Assembly (NCBI GenBank): GCA_905221605.1
Contig: CAJNDS010002374.1
Span: 248,001 to 312,000, forward strand
Reading direction: 5' to 3'
DNA: 64,000 bases
DNA from: Symbiodinium natans
Lineage: Eukaryota; Sar; Dinophyceae; Suessiales; Symbiodiniaceae
The position numbers were made by a program, and so were the translations under genes. The notes under the pieces are model-generated. The model saw nothing but the letters and a program-made list of their open reading frames with translations. It was not told the origin of the DNA and ran no database searches. Below are positions 1-12,048 of this stretch, piece after piece (position 1 is the stretch's first letter; each line of letters begins with the position of its first letter).

Positions 1-1952
1 GGCGAGAAGAATAAAGGAATCGAACGGACAGTGACAAAAGGCAACAAGCATGTCGCACCTTCTGACTTCGTGCAAACCTTGGCGGGCTTTCGACATTGCT
101 GTCAGGTTCAGGTCCTCCTTCCCGAGTCGGCCGCCCGCCTGCCACCTGCTCAGGAACTGCCCGCTCTCTCCCTCCGCAGACTAAAAGAAAGGCTCCAAGA
201 AGGATTCCTTCTCTGATGTCTTTGTTAGTTGAGCTCTTGAGTGTCACATGCTGGAGAGAGCTCTGAGGCCGACCAGCCCGGGGGTGCAGGAGATCCACTT
301 CCCGAGGCCTCTGTGAGAGCCTGTGCATGTAATAGGGATTTGTGGTACATCTCTGTATCTGTCTTTGTTTTTTGTGTCGATTTTTTGAAATGCTTATCTT
401 TTTGCCCTTGCTTGCCTCGCGTGTGGCGTGATGTCTTGTGCGTTTGCTGCTCTTGTCCTTTTGCTTCTGGTTTTTTTTGGCTTGGAAGGCAGGGGGAGAT
501 CTTGGGTCTCCGTGTCAGGGCCGGGCACTCGGTGTGGAAATAACGAGGTGCCGAAACAATGCTGAGCTGTCGCAGATCTCCCTCTGTGTCTTTAGTGCTC
601 TTATGGAATCTGCTCTCTTAAGAGCAGAGACCCCTCCACCACCTCCTTGAAGTCAATATGTGGTGGGCTGCTGCTTGCTTCTACGGTGGGTACGTCTGAG
701 GTGGCCGGAGAGGCCCACGCAATGCCTCCGTCGAGGCCGCCGCCGCGCACCCGGGAAGATTCGGAGACCTCGGGGAGATTCTCTGAGACAAAGTGAGACT
801 CGGAGAAGAGAGAAGAGCCGAGAGCCCCTCCCCCCCGAATCAAGCTGAGAGGCATTTTCGGGTTCTTTGGGAGAGAAGTCGCGGGCTCTCCGAGCTCTGA
901 GTGCGATTGGGGTGTCTGCCCCCTTATCTAAAGCCAAGAGCGCCTTGAAGCCTTGCGCGTGGGCTTGCGCTGGCACCCATGTGCAGAAGCAAGTAGCACT
1001 GTAGCACGGTCCCACATCGGAAATGCAGGAGCGTGCTGGGGCAATTGGAGAACAGGAGGAGAGAGGAACAATCAGAAGACGAGGAGGGAGGAAGAGGGAG
1101 GGCCTCATGGAGACGATGAGGAAAAAGAAGTGCAAGTGAAGGGCAAGGGCGGGCCACACTTCTTTTGTTGTCCATCCCTTACTCTTACAGTGTCATCCTT
1201 CTATGGTTTGTCCTTTATTTATCTCCTTCTCTTGACATTCCCCCGTTTCTCCTCACTGTCGTTGCTCCCTCTTTTCTTCTCTTTGTTCTCCTCCCTTCTT
1301 CAGGAGGTGGGAAGAGACATGAGAAGGAATAGCAAGAATCACAAAGCGCAGCAGGAGAAAGGGAGTGAGACAGAGCAAGACATAGAGAAGCATAGGGATG
1401 GAGAGAGGAAAGTCGGAGATAAGGATGACTGTCGCCCTACTGTCATTGTCGTGTTTCTTTCTTGTCGAAGAGTAAGAGGAAAAGAGAGGAGAGGAGGAAT
1501 TTTCATGTTTCTGCCCACCTCGTTCTCGCCCTCATCTTTTCCGGTTTGGGAAGGGGGAATGACAGGAAAACATTGTCCCCTGGAGGCCCCTGGCCTTTGC
1601 AAGAATACATCAGTACAAACAGCTTCCAAAAAAGCTTTAACCAGCGACCCCCTCACCCCTCCCCGCCCCCTTGCCTTGAACGCCAGGCCGTTTAAAACTG
1701 GTTTCCTTAGAAGCCTTGATGAATCTCAACGGCCCGAAGCTTAGAATGGAAGGTCCCGAACTCTTGAATCTAGGACACATGGGAGTCTTGGAACAGCTGA
1801 ATCAAAAAGACCCAAGCTCTTGCATAAAGGAAGGCTGGGAAGCTCGGAGTCAAGAGGCTATTGCGCGGTACATGTGCTCATCGACATGAACTTTGTGCAG
1901 TGGTAGGGGTACTGAAGGTAGCAGTGGCGGCATGTCGTGGTCCTGGTTATGC
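1..1952. other. No recognisable gene
   Basis: GC-rich to mixed host DNA with short open frames on both strands but no protein family I can recognise. Purine-rich (1080-1140, 1320-1500) and pyrimidine-rich (1220-1300) tracts explain the longer spurious frames. It may be intergenic or intronic DNA. Confidence 0.5.
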
Positions 1953-2087
1953 TGGTGGTGGTGGTGGTGGTGGTGGTCGTCGTACTACTACGACTACTAC
2001 TCCTCCTCCTACTGCTGCTGCTACTGCTACTGCTACTGCTACTGCTACTGCTACTGCTACTGCTACTGCTACTGCTACTGCTACTGC

Positions 2088-2168
<81 letters not shown>
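1953..2168. repeat. Compound trinucleotide microsatellite (GGT/CTA/CTG/CGA)
   Basis: A run of GGT triplets passes into CTA, then CTG-CTA alternation, then CGA and again CTA triplets. Reading frames through it encode homopolymers (Val, Leu, Thr, Asp, Tyr) and are not genes. Confidence 0.95.
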
Positions 2169-2224
2169 GGCGTCACGTTCTTAATTGATCGCAGGGTTTT
2201 GTGGCATGCCATTTTCGTGTTAAG

Positions 2225-2465
2225 AGACGAAAACCTCGGTATTTACAGTGTTTCCTGGCTTTGTCCGTTTACGGACACGAAAAATCGACGTGTAAAAATT
2301 TCCGGAAACTACTTTCAACTACTTTAGGCGCAGGAGGAAAACATCGGTATTTACAGTGTTTTCGGGCTTCAAAAACGGTAAATTACAGGCCCTACTTCGC
2401 GCAGACGCGTTCTCAGAACAGAGGAAAACACCGGTATTTACAGCGTTTCGCGTTTTGTTTTAAGA
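2225..2465. repeat. Three imperfect copies of a GGTATTTACAGTGTTT-containing motif
   Basis: The word cggtatttacagtgttt (third copy cagcgttt) occurs near 2236, 2345 and 2432, each preceded by gaaaac or ggaaaac. Spacing is irregular (about 110 and 87 bp). It looks like a decayed tandem repeat. No function can be assigned. Confidence 0.6.
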
Positions 2466-2524
2466 TGTTGCCCAACTTGTCCTTAAATCCGAACGCGTCC
2501 AGCAAGCCGAACAGTCGTGCACCC

Positions 2525-2912
2525 TGAAATCCGAAACCCCAAAACCTGAAGCAAGCCCAAGAGTCGTGCACCCTTAAAATCTCAACCCCAAATCAGGTCT
2601 TGCCCTTGAACCCTACACCCCAAATCCCAAAGAAAAAAACACAAAAGATCTGGAGCCTGAAACCCCAAACCCCATATCTCCAGTCGAAGCTCAAAAGGCT
2701 CCCAAAAAAACCCCAAAAGATCTCCACCCTGAAGCCCCAAACCCGAAACCCTCCACTGTGAGCCCAAAAGGTCTTGCCCTTAAACCCGAAACCCTAAATC
2801 CCCAAAAACCCCAAAAGATCGCTACCCTCGAGCCCCAAACCCCACTGTGAGCCCAAAAGGTCTTGCCCTGAAACCCGAAACCCCAAATCCCTAAAAAACC
2901 CAAAAGATCTGA
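2525..2912. repeat. Degenerate CCCAAAACCC-rich tandem repeat
   Basis: Reiterated aaaccccaaa/aaaagatct segments. Two near-identical copies of a block starting gcccaaaaggtcttgccct lie at about 2763-2820 and 2852-2908 (period about 89 bp), with weaker copies before. Some units contain ccctaaa, like a plant-type telomere unit, but this is not a clean telomeric array. Confidence 0.7.
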
Positions 2913-2950
2913 AGCTGTGCAAGCTCTGGAACCTTGCCACTGACCTACCG

Positions 2951-3283
2951 TTGTTGCTCTTCGCCATGTCTTCTCGATCACTGGCTCTGCTTCCACTAAG
3001 TGACGCTCTTCGCACGGCAAGACTTCTCTTCGCCCACGTTGTGAACAATGTCTCCGGGCCGGAGCCTGCTGCGGCTTTCGCGGACGAGACAGTTCGCGTC
3101 CTCAGGAACGCGGTTCTGATTTGCTGGATGGTGACGACAGGCGACAGGAAGCGTCTTCGCTTCCAACTGCTTCAAGCCGCCAATCTTTTGCAGACCCTTC
3201 ACGCATTCCTGGTGCAGAACTCCTCAAACGGCGCATGGAGAACTGCTGCAACACCCCGCGGCGCTAGAAGTCGTGTCACCTGA
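2951..3283 (+). CDS. Possible host exon, unknown product
   Basis: An open frame of about 110 codons with an Ala/Leu-rich helical-looking composition (for example SLALLPLSDALRTARLLFAHVV and LLQAANLLQTLHAFL). I recognise no family. It sits between two repeat blocks with no adjoining exon I can identify, so it may be chance. Confidence 0.2.
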   Translation: MLLFAMSSRSLALLPLSDALRTARLLFAHVVNNVSGPEPAAAFADETVRVLRNAVLICWMVTTGDRKRLRFQLLQAANLLQTLHAFLVQNSSNGAWRTAATPRGARSRVT

Positions 3284-3698
3284 TGGGGTTTCGTTGTCAG
3301 ACTAGGACAGCAGACTGGCTACGCGGCCAGTCACGGGGTTTTGCTTGGAAGTTGCTTCCCACACTGATCGAGGCACCATGGGGGGAGGGGCTTTGTGTTT
3401 CAACTGAGTCGCATCTATGGATAAGGGGCTTGCTTGCAGGAAAATACACGTTGCTTCTCCCAGCGGATCCAATATCGGAGATGGTGTCGTATCGGTGGCT
3501 TTCGAGCTCTCGTGTTACTGCTCGCTTTTGTTTTGCCATGTGCGTAACCAGAGCATCCATGCCTGGCGACATCTCTGGCGCCCTGATCGCTGCGGCGGTA
3601 TGTTCTAGTGTGGTGGGCTTCCGTTTTCTTCTCAACGTTGAACCCGAAAGTTATGTTCGAGCCTGTGCCCGCAACCCTGAATGCGTGAAACCCTGTAC

Positions 3699-3823
3699 AC
3701 AAAGCACAGCACGTAATTACCCCCCCACCCCCCCCCACCCCCCCCCCCAACCCCTGAGCGTGGTCATGCGCGCGCAAAGCACAGCACGTAATTACCCCCC
3801 CCACCCCCCCCCCCAACCCGTCA
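3699..3823. repeat. Direct duplication of a C-tract-bearing 45-55 bp segment
   Basis: The segment caaagcacagcacgtaattac followed by a C-rich tract occurs twice, starting near 3700 and 3775. The period is about 75 bp. Confidence 0.85.
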
Positions 3824-3902
3824 AACGGAGAAAAAACAGGAGAAAACGATAGAAAAAGTGAAAAAACAGCAGAAAACACCATGATCAGTTAAGAGCGTGT
3901 CA

Positions 3903-3903
3903 C

Positions 3904-3944
<41 letters not shown>

Positions 3945-3957
3945 GCTACTACTTCTA

Positions 3958-3989
<32 letters not shown>

Positions 3990-4026
3990 ACGACTACGAC
4001 TACGACTACGACTACGACTACCACCT
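3903..4026. repeat. CTA / CTACGA microsatellite
   Basis: CTA triplets pass into a regular CTACGA hexamer array. Frames through it on both strands are low-complexity artefacts. Confidence 0.95.
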
Positions 4027-4743
4027 ACTACTGTAATCGCAAGAGGTGGCGGAGTGTAGGACGAGCAGTAGGAGTTGTGGCAGTAGTACTCGTATCGGCT
4101 GTGTTTCACAGGTCCATCTTGCCATGTCCCTGATCTCAAGAGACTTCAGTTTGTGAGGGTCTGTGGTTTCCACGCTGTGGCGTTCAAGCCGCGCTCCTGC
4201 GAACACCCGCGTGTGCCATGGAGGGCGGGGCGAAGCTTTCGATGGCCATTCACAAGGCGTGCTCGTTTTAATTTGGGAATAGTAGGCCATCTCGGAATAC
4301 TGCAGATTTTGGGCATTGCTGGTCTTTTCAGCATAGGCCTCTGCACTTGTCGTTATGTTGGGGAGTTCGTTGTAGTCGGCAAGTGACTATGTCTGTTCCC
4401 TTTTCCAGCAGATCCCGGCACCTGGTGCTCCAAATCGCAGTGTTTTTTGGGATCCCCGATGTCAATTTTTCCATGATACCATCGTGGGGGCCATCCTGCC
4501 CAACATATTGAAGTGTAAAGATAGTTTCCTCACAACATGTATGGGCAGAGGCATTCAAGACTGGAGGCCATGGATGTAATTCGCCAGCTCCGTGACCTCG
4601 GCGTCGATGCTGCCCCTTGTATGACAAGCACCGGGGGGTCTCATAAGTCTCATATCACCTTTCCCGAGCGGCATGTGAGGAAAGACTTATCATGCCTCAA
4701 CAATAGGATTGGCCTTCTGCCATGGCGATGTTCTGAGTTCTGA
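4027..4743. other. No recognisable gene upstream of the dynamin-like gene
   Basis: No conserved protein motif seen. It could hold the 5' UTR or promoter of the gene that follows, but no promoter element can be supported. Confidence 0.4.
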
Positions 4744-7700
4744 ATGGAAGAAAGGCATTCTGTGCAAGCCACTTATCCATGCCATCCGATGCCCGCGTTG
4801 AACATACCAAATCTTCGGGAGAGTTTCGACAAGGCTGCGCAGAAGTTCTGCTACCCGAAAGCTGAGGACGTGGACTTGCCACGCATCTGTGTAGTGGGCA
4901 AACAGAGCAGCGGCAAGTCTTCAGTGATGGAGGCATTGACAGGCAGGGTCGTTGCGTGGAACGTGCCTGCTGGTTTCCGCTCTTGAGGAGGTCAATATGG
5001 TCCTCTGATGAGGTTAAGCCCTGAAGCCAGTGATCCAAGTTAAGCGGCCACTTGCGTCTGCTGCATGTTGCACTTCACGACCTGGCAGGAATATCCGTGC
5101 CCCGCGCAGCTGGAACTTGCACGCGATGCGCGTATGAAATCTACACCTCAGCAGCCGATGTGGAGTTCAGCTGCGCCGTCAGCATCCGATGCGAAGAGCT
5201 GGGCAAGCCAGGGTTTTTCCAAACCACGGAAGGGGGGGGGGAAGAGGGTCTACTCGAGACAACGAAGAGCAGCATGCCGGCTCGAATTTAGCTTGTTGCT
5301 GTCGGAGAGAAAACCCCCTGAGCCCTGGGAGGTTGCGACTGGCAGAGACCTCCGACATGTCGAAGGTGGCGGAGCTCCTGGGACTTGCCCAGACGCTGCC
5401 CGGCCCAAATTGCGCATCTCCACTACGCCCTTGCCTATAAATAAGCCCTAAAGTCCTTCCCTTTGCTTCGGATCCCCGGGGCCGAGGTTGCTGCTCAGCT
5501 GCCCGGCTTCCCATTGGCACTGTTCTGTGCCCATCCTGTCGGGGTGAGGCCTAAACTGCGTCGGTTTACGCGCGCGTTGTACTTCTTGCGCATGTGCCAA
5601 ACCCTGAGACTCGTCTTTGGGGAAGTTCTCAGCGTGCACCTAGGCCCCATCCACCTGGAGAAGTTCCGGAAGACGCAAGAAATTCCCGAGAAGCCTGGGT
5701 GGTTGACCGTGGAGTCACTGAGGGGGCTGTTTGAGGGGTCCCCATCCCCAACGGCATCCCTTGAGCTGGAGTTCACAAGGGACGTCGTGCAAGTGGACAT
5801 TCGAGGCAGGGAGTTCCAAGCACTCCAGCTCATCGATCTTCCAGGCCTCATTGCGTCCGCGCCAAATGCGGAGCTGGTGTCGTTAATTCGGGACTTGTGC
5901 TCCGATTACATCCGCCGGGAGAACACGCTGATTGCGATGTGCTGCCCCTTCGACGACGACTTGGAGAATCAAGAGGCCTTCGCAAGTTCGCGGCATCATC
6001 CCCCCACTTCTAAACCCCGGATAGAGACTTCCTTACGGGAGGGGTTGAGGGATAACGTAGGCATGAGTCCCTTGCGCAAAAGAATGTCTAAACCCGCGTG
6101 GCACTTCAATTCCCCAAAGCTCTGCGGAGCCTGGCAGGGTCCCGAGTTCTCTTCTGTGACAAGAACCCCAGGTCCGCGCCCTGGCCAAGAAATTTGATGC
6201 CGAGGGCCTCCGGACGGTGGGGATCCTCACGAAGGCGGACAGGATTCCAGAAGGCCTCGGTTGGGGTGCAGTGAGCAGGATCTGGAGGCTAGGGTTTATA
6301 GATCAAAGCGTCAAGCGGCGGAAGCTTGGGGTTTGATTCATATTCTGCAAGGCCTGGAGACGCAGTGGGAGAAGATCCTCCTGAATCAGATGAACTTGTA
6401 TAAGCTCAAGCATGGCTACTTTGCAGTGAAGAATCCAGGACAGTCTGACTTAGACAAGGGCCTGACTGCCGCGGAGGCAAGAAGAATGGAAGAAGCCTTC
6501 TTCGATGGCCCGCAGTGGCAACATGGTCGGGATCGTTGTGGGACCTCACCTTTGCGAGACTTCCTGGGAGATCAACTGCACCGCCTCATCCAGCAGCAGC
6601 TTCAAGTCTGCACGAGTTTTGTCCGGCTGACCTGCTAGGAGTAAACTGAGTAAGCGCTTGGCGCTGTTGCGTTTTTCACGTTTTCCTGGATCCTTGAGGC
6701 TGCCCGAGGTGCAAACAGAGCTCGCCGCGCAGCACGAGAAGACCGAGAAGGACTGCTGCCGCATCAAATGTAAGTGTGCGACAGCTGCGACCACAACGAA
6801 GCCGTGTTGCCGTTGATGCCGAGCAAATGGGGGTCAGTGCTGCGGGCAATTAACTAAAGGTTATCCTCCGATTCACCCTTTGCATCGCCGACTTCCTGCA
6901 ACCTGAAAGCGCCAGGAGCTGAAGAGCTTGGGCCTTCCGCTCGTTCCGGAGATGGTCATGGTCGAGCTCATGAGCTTGTTGGAGAAGATCAAGGGCCTTC
7001 TTCACAAGACGATTGAGGCTCAGGACCGCGCTGAGCTGGACTTTTGGAAATCTCTGGAGAAGAAGTACCAAGAGCTCAGGAATGCCTGCTTTGATTGTCG
7101 GCCTCTGCTTAAAGCTGGGGAGGTTGTGCTGGACAACAGCGATTTGGTATGCCGCAAGATGAGGGTGTCGCTGAAAAGCTGGGACGATTGGCACTGGCTC
7201 ACTGCCCACATGACAGCTGAGCGACAGCTCACGCAAGACATTGACGCGAGCGGCAGGAAGGTTCCAGCCGCTTCCCGCGTACTGGATGAGGACTGGTTGA
7301 GAATGCCAGGCGCAAATACCCCGCATTTTCGCGCAGGAACACCACACCGCAACGACTCCATTCCTCCGGACTGGAAGTCAGGTTGGCAGGAAGAAGCAAA
7401 TGGAATCTGTAGTACGTTCTGGGAACGGCCGAAGCAGCTGGTGCAGAAGAGTCCCCAGTGGCCTGTCGTGATAACCCTCGTCGAGGGGCCTCGCGAAGGG
7501 CAATACCTCAGTGTGGGCAAGGTTCGTGAGCTCATCGAGCGGCACAGGGGGCGTGAGCTCCGGCTTCCCGGTGGGCCTGCTGCTTACGCGGCAGCTCGAG
7601 GCCTCATTCACGACGCCATCAAGAAGTGGGAGAAGCCCGCAACGAGCTGCGTCACAGAGAGCAGTCGATTGCTGAGTGAACTCGCCCATGCCGTGGTCGC

Positions 7701-8682
7701 TGAGTCCACCAAGCTGTATCCAGTACTTCGCACGGAGCTGCTGGGGTCCATCACGGAAACCGTGAAACAGGCAACAGGCATTTGTCAGGAAAGCAAGGAG
7801 AAGCTTCTGGAGCAAGAGTTGTCTCCGGACTTGTTCACGCAAAACGACCACTACCTTCAGGATGGGTTTGAGAAGGCCCAGCTCATGGTCAGGAAGCAAC
7901 TGGGCCTCACGATTGGTTGGAAACAGCTGGCACCGAAGGATCAGGAAGACCTCAGGCGATTGCTGCGAGCGAGCGGCATAAAGCTCGAGAAGGACCTGGT
8001 AGAGCCAAGTGACGTTGCTTGGCTCCCTGATATGACTTGATGTAATCGGGTTTTGAAAATGCAGCAAATGAAGCGTCTTATGTGTTTTCCACATGGTACA
8101 GTAAGGATGACGATGCAATCTGGTGCATGTGCGTCACATACGCCTATCACAAGGTGCACCGGCGAAAGTCTGCTTGGCGCGCCTCTTGATACCTTAGGCC
8201 TGTAAAGCAGGTGCACGATGAATGGCTTGGAGACCTATAGTCTCTTGCAACTGTAGATCCAATGACCTACACTATTCTTGAAGGGTAAACTGTAGTGTTA
8301 TGTAGTTGTGCGGCAGAGTACTGTAGTGGAAACACTTTTGCTGAACAGTGATCCTGCAAGCTGCATGCGTTAACTCGAAGTCCAGGTTGCGTTCAAGCGC
8401 TTCTGTGATCAGTTGCCACGCGAAGTGGACACAATGCTTCGTCTTGTCGTGGACTCGATGTCGAAAGATGTGTGGAAGAGCTCCTTGGATTGGTTGAAAG
8501 CCCTGCACAGTGATCATGTGTTCGACGTTGATGTTTGTTCACCTTGTCCAAACCGCCGAGGGCTGCAAGGTTACATGGAGCGGGGCGCAGTCCATGAGCT
8601 TTTCCATGAAAGTGACGAAACCGCGGCTTATCGGAAGAAGCTCGCCGACAAGGTTCCTGCTTTTGTCATTGGATGCCAGTGA
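4744..8682 (+). CDS. Dynamin-like GTPase, multi-exon host gene
   Basis: Large GTPase of the dynamin family, which assembles on membranes and drives fission or remodelling by GTP hydrolysis. The first exon (ATG at 4744 or in frame at 4789, to about 4947) has the G1 P-loop VVGKQSSGKSSVMEALTGR. An exon near 5646-5976 has LQLIDLPGL (G3). An exon starting 6172 after an AG acceptor has GILTKADRIPEG (G4). Further pieces lie at about 6353-6514, 6548-6603 and 6700-6770. A long stalk exon spans about 6914-8037, and the last piece (about 8394-8682) resembles the GTPase effector domain, including VHELFHESDETAAYRKKLA. In-frame stops between pieces fit introns, but exact junctions were not all resolved. 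Which subfamily it belongs to cannot be told. Lesions within it cannot be excluded. Confidence 0.8.
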
Positions 8683-11600
8683 TTGCTCTGAATCGACTGA
8701 GGGGAAAAGTTTCGCGTTCAGGATATCGCGTTCTACGTTAGAACTCCTGCAGCACGCTAGAGGCATCTGCATCATGCGTGCTGCTGCTAAGCGCGCACTT
8801 TACTTGGATCGTAGGGCCTTGGGGCCTCGGGGGCGATGCTGTTGTGTGAGCAGCTGCAACGTAGAACAGAATGCAATCTCGTACAGACCGCGACGCACCG
8901 GGAAGTGCAAACTCTGACTTGGTGAGGCCGCGAGGCTCTCGAAAGCGTTGCAGCTACTCCAAATGCAGGCCTGACGGGGACATGACCACGTTCAGTTGGC
9001 GGGTCAGGAGTGATTTGCGTTTTTGTAGGCATCCGACTGCGGACTACTGAGACAAAGCTAGCACTCCGGCATTAAGCCGATGCGCCCGACAGAAGCTGCA
9101 CTGCCCAGGAGAAGTCGAAGTGATGGTGGCAAGCGGCAAGGGGCTATCTTCACGCTCTGGCCGCTGCTTTGCTGACTGGGCGCTCTGCGCTGATGATCTG
9201 CAGTGCTCCGGGATCTAGGGGCATGACTCGCTGACATACACACCTTTCATCATATCTTTCTCTAAACGGGATTTGAAGGCCCCGGTTGCCAGGAGACTGC
9301 GATCTTAATGCGCGACAGAGATTTTGAACCAGACTTCAGAGCAAGATGCTCTTTCGTATCGGCATGGTGTAGCCATGCAAGCGGTAGTTTAGCTTAAAGC
9401 CAAGTTCCCCCCTGGGACAACAGGAATGCGTCGGAACCTACGCAGATGTTCCCCGGGGCATTTCAGCATTGGCCATTGGAGACGCGCAGATGTCGCAAAA
9501 TGTTCCAAGCATCGACATTCCTTGTCATCCTGTTCCGAGATTCCGAGAACACAGTGAGAAGCAAATATCACACAACAGGTGAGGCCCAACATGCAATGCG
9601 ATAGCCAGACTAACGCCCAAGTCTTTGGCAGAAGGAGGCTGCTAGGTCACATGCACATGACTTTAGTCAACTTGATTTGCGTTCCGCACTTGAAGGCCCG
9701 ACAGCAGGGCAGGAACAGCAGACAGAGAGCACACATCACACGATGCGTGCTGTGACAAGGGGCACTGAAGTCGCACCACCGCGCAAAGTAGAGCCGAGTT
9801 TACGAGGACAGGTTTGGGGCCATAGGGGGAGCTCCTTTGAGAGTTGCGACAAGAAGTGCCCAACTTCTAAGGCCAGGTTCGGCCGAGCAGCCCGGCTCCC
9901 AGGGGTCAAAGCTGAGCACAGTACACGCAGTACACAGCACACTCCAATCAATGTCCCCGGCTTTCAACTGCAGGTATTTGTTCCAGCACCGGTTGCTGGC
10001 TTTTGCCCAGGCGCGCCCCGTGTCGTACACCCCTTTCAATGAAGCTTCTTATCCGAGACCTGCCTTGACCCCACCATGCCAGCGAGACTCTGCACCCATT
10101 TCGTCCCCGCTTTGCCCTTGAGTGCAAACGCGGGGCTTTCAGATGACGATTTGCAGCCTCTGAAACCGTAATCAGTCCCAGGGCCTCCTGCACGACTTGG
10201 TCCAGGTGGGCCTGAAACGAAGGGGCGGCTATTGCTTAGTCACGGTTGGTCTTGCTTTCTCCCTGGCCTGCAGGCACCTGCATGCTTCCTCGATCTCCTC
10301 GATGCCCGTCTGCGCGCCGCATCGGCGTCGCGCCCAGAAGACTGACGAGGCCACCGTCGAACAAAAAGGGCAGGCCGATTGAGCGCTCGCACGGCCATGG
10401 CAGCCTTTCGGTGTCACTGCTTCGTTTCACCAGGGTTTCACAAATTTGCAAGACCTCCGTGAAGAGCACGAAGTCTCAAAAGGCTGCGGACGTTTTGCAG
10501 TTAGTTGCTCTCCAGCAGGACGGAGGCGCCAATCCCCGAAGATCTCTCGTCTCTGAAACTCTTCCTGACATGTCGCACTCCCCCTCGCAGGTCATGGGAG
10601 GCTTCGGGCAAGGCGCGCTCATCTTACCGGGGGCTGCAGTCTGGAGCACCGGAGAGCGGATTCGGTCGCGAGCCTGCCTTTCGGCTTAGTGGTTGCGCGT
10701 TCGCCCTTGAAGTGGGAAGCTGAGCAGGAAGGCTGTCGCCAGTGCGCGCCCCGGAGCAAGCGAAGTGAGAGGATGTGCGAAGAAGACTTGTTAAGAAGAT
10801 GCGAGATGTGCCAAGAAGATGCCTTGGGAGGCAGCGCACCTGGGGATCCCTGGAGCCAGCGCCCGAGTGCATGTCGTGGGCCCCTGATTATATAAACCCC
10901 CCCCCCTGCCCCCCCAAAAAAAAGATGCTCCCTCTCCCCATCTCTCCCCATGGAAATGTTTGGCCGAGAGAAAAGAAGACACCGTGCAAAGGGGAAGAGC
11001 GAGCGGCGAGCATCCTTGGCCTCCGATGGAGGGTTCCAACCGTCCGGGTCTGCTTCCAAGTTCTGTCACGAAGCCTTTGGAATTCCAAACAGCTTCCAAG
11101 CGGGTGTGCACATCTGGCAGGCTCCCGGAGGTCCCTGACCAGGGCTACCAGGGTCCAGGCCGGGACATCGATGCGGAGGAGGGCGAGTGGGGGTGAACTG
11201 CCGTGAGCTGCCCTGGCTTTCCTACGAGCCTCGGCAGAAACCTGTTGCCAGACCAGGTGGCGAAGAATCAACGGTCAATGATGAACACACCCAGCAGTCG
11301 AAGTTGCTTAGAGCAGTAGCCGTCATGAGACGATACAGCGTTGACCGAGCACCATGATCATCACCAACAACAACAACAACAACAGCATACAACAACCACC
11401 TGTCCTGTCGGACACAGCGGACACACTAGTCACTAGACAAAGCTCGACTAAAATGCGAGTGCACGTGCACTGAGTGCACCCGGAAATGGTTAGGGCAGCT
11501 GGCAGGCGTGGTGTCTCCTTTGCATGTGGATGACACACTGGAGATCATGGCGGACCAGATGCAACTTGACGAGGCTACCGGGTACAGTGTACAGTGCACG

Positions 11601-12048
11601 GACTTTCGGAGATTCCAGGGGTTTGAGAGAGCAGCAGCTGCATTGCAGATGGACAACGAGATCTTCGAGCCGCTAAACCAGTTCGATGACGATCTCAAGG
11701 ACCCCCTGGTGTTTTTGGGGTCGTCAAGTTGCGGAGCAGGCAGGTTTGCAGGTTGTAGCAGTATAGGGGTCAACCTTTGCGTTCGTCATCTCTCTAAACG
11801 CCACAAGTGCAGCAAGGCCCAGAATAAGGTTACAGCCTCATCCAAAATCTGAGACCATCAATGTCCCACACCAACAAGTGCCTAGGCTGTTGAATGCCTA
11901 AGTTTAAAGCAACACGCAAAGCATGTTTTTCTTGATGACAGATGTGGAGTGGTTCATGACAAGGACCTGATGATTGATTGCATCACGGAGAAGGCGTTGT
12001 GGGATTCCTCTGCCTTCTGGGGCCCAGCGGCCCAGTAGCCGCCTCGTG
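8683..12048. other. Host DNA with no confidently recognised gene
   Basis: Only short frames in several phases. A C-rich tract lies near 10898-10920 and a CAA microsatellite at about 11358-11382. One frame at 11508-11850 contains an acidic stretch (ALQMDNEIFEPLNQFDDDLKD) that could be an exon of an unknown protein, but nothing anchors it to a family. Confidence 0.4.

Noticed and set aside
1861-2188. Poly-Asp/Tyr, poly-Leu/Thr proteins
   Set aside because: Products of translating a trinucleotide microsatellite in different frames.
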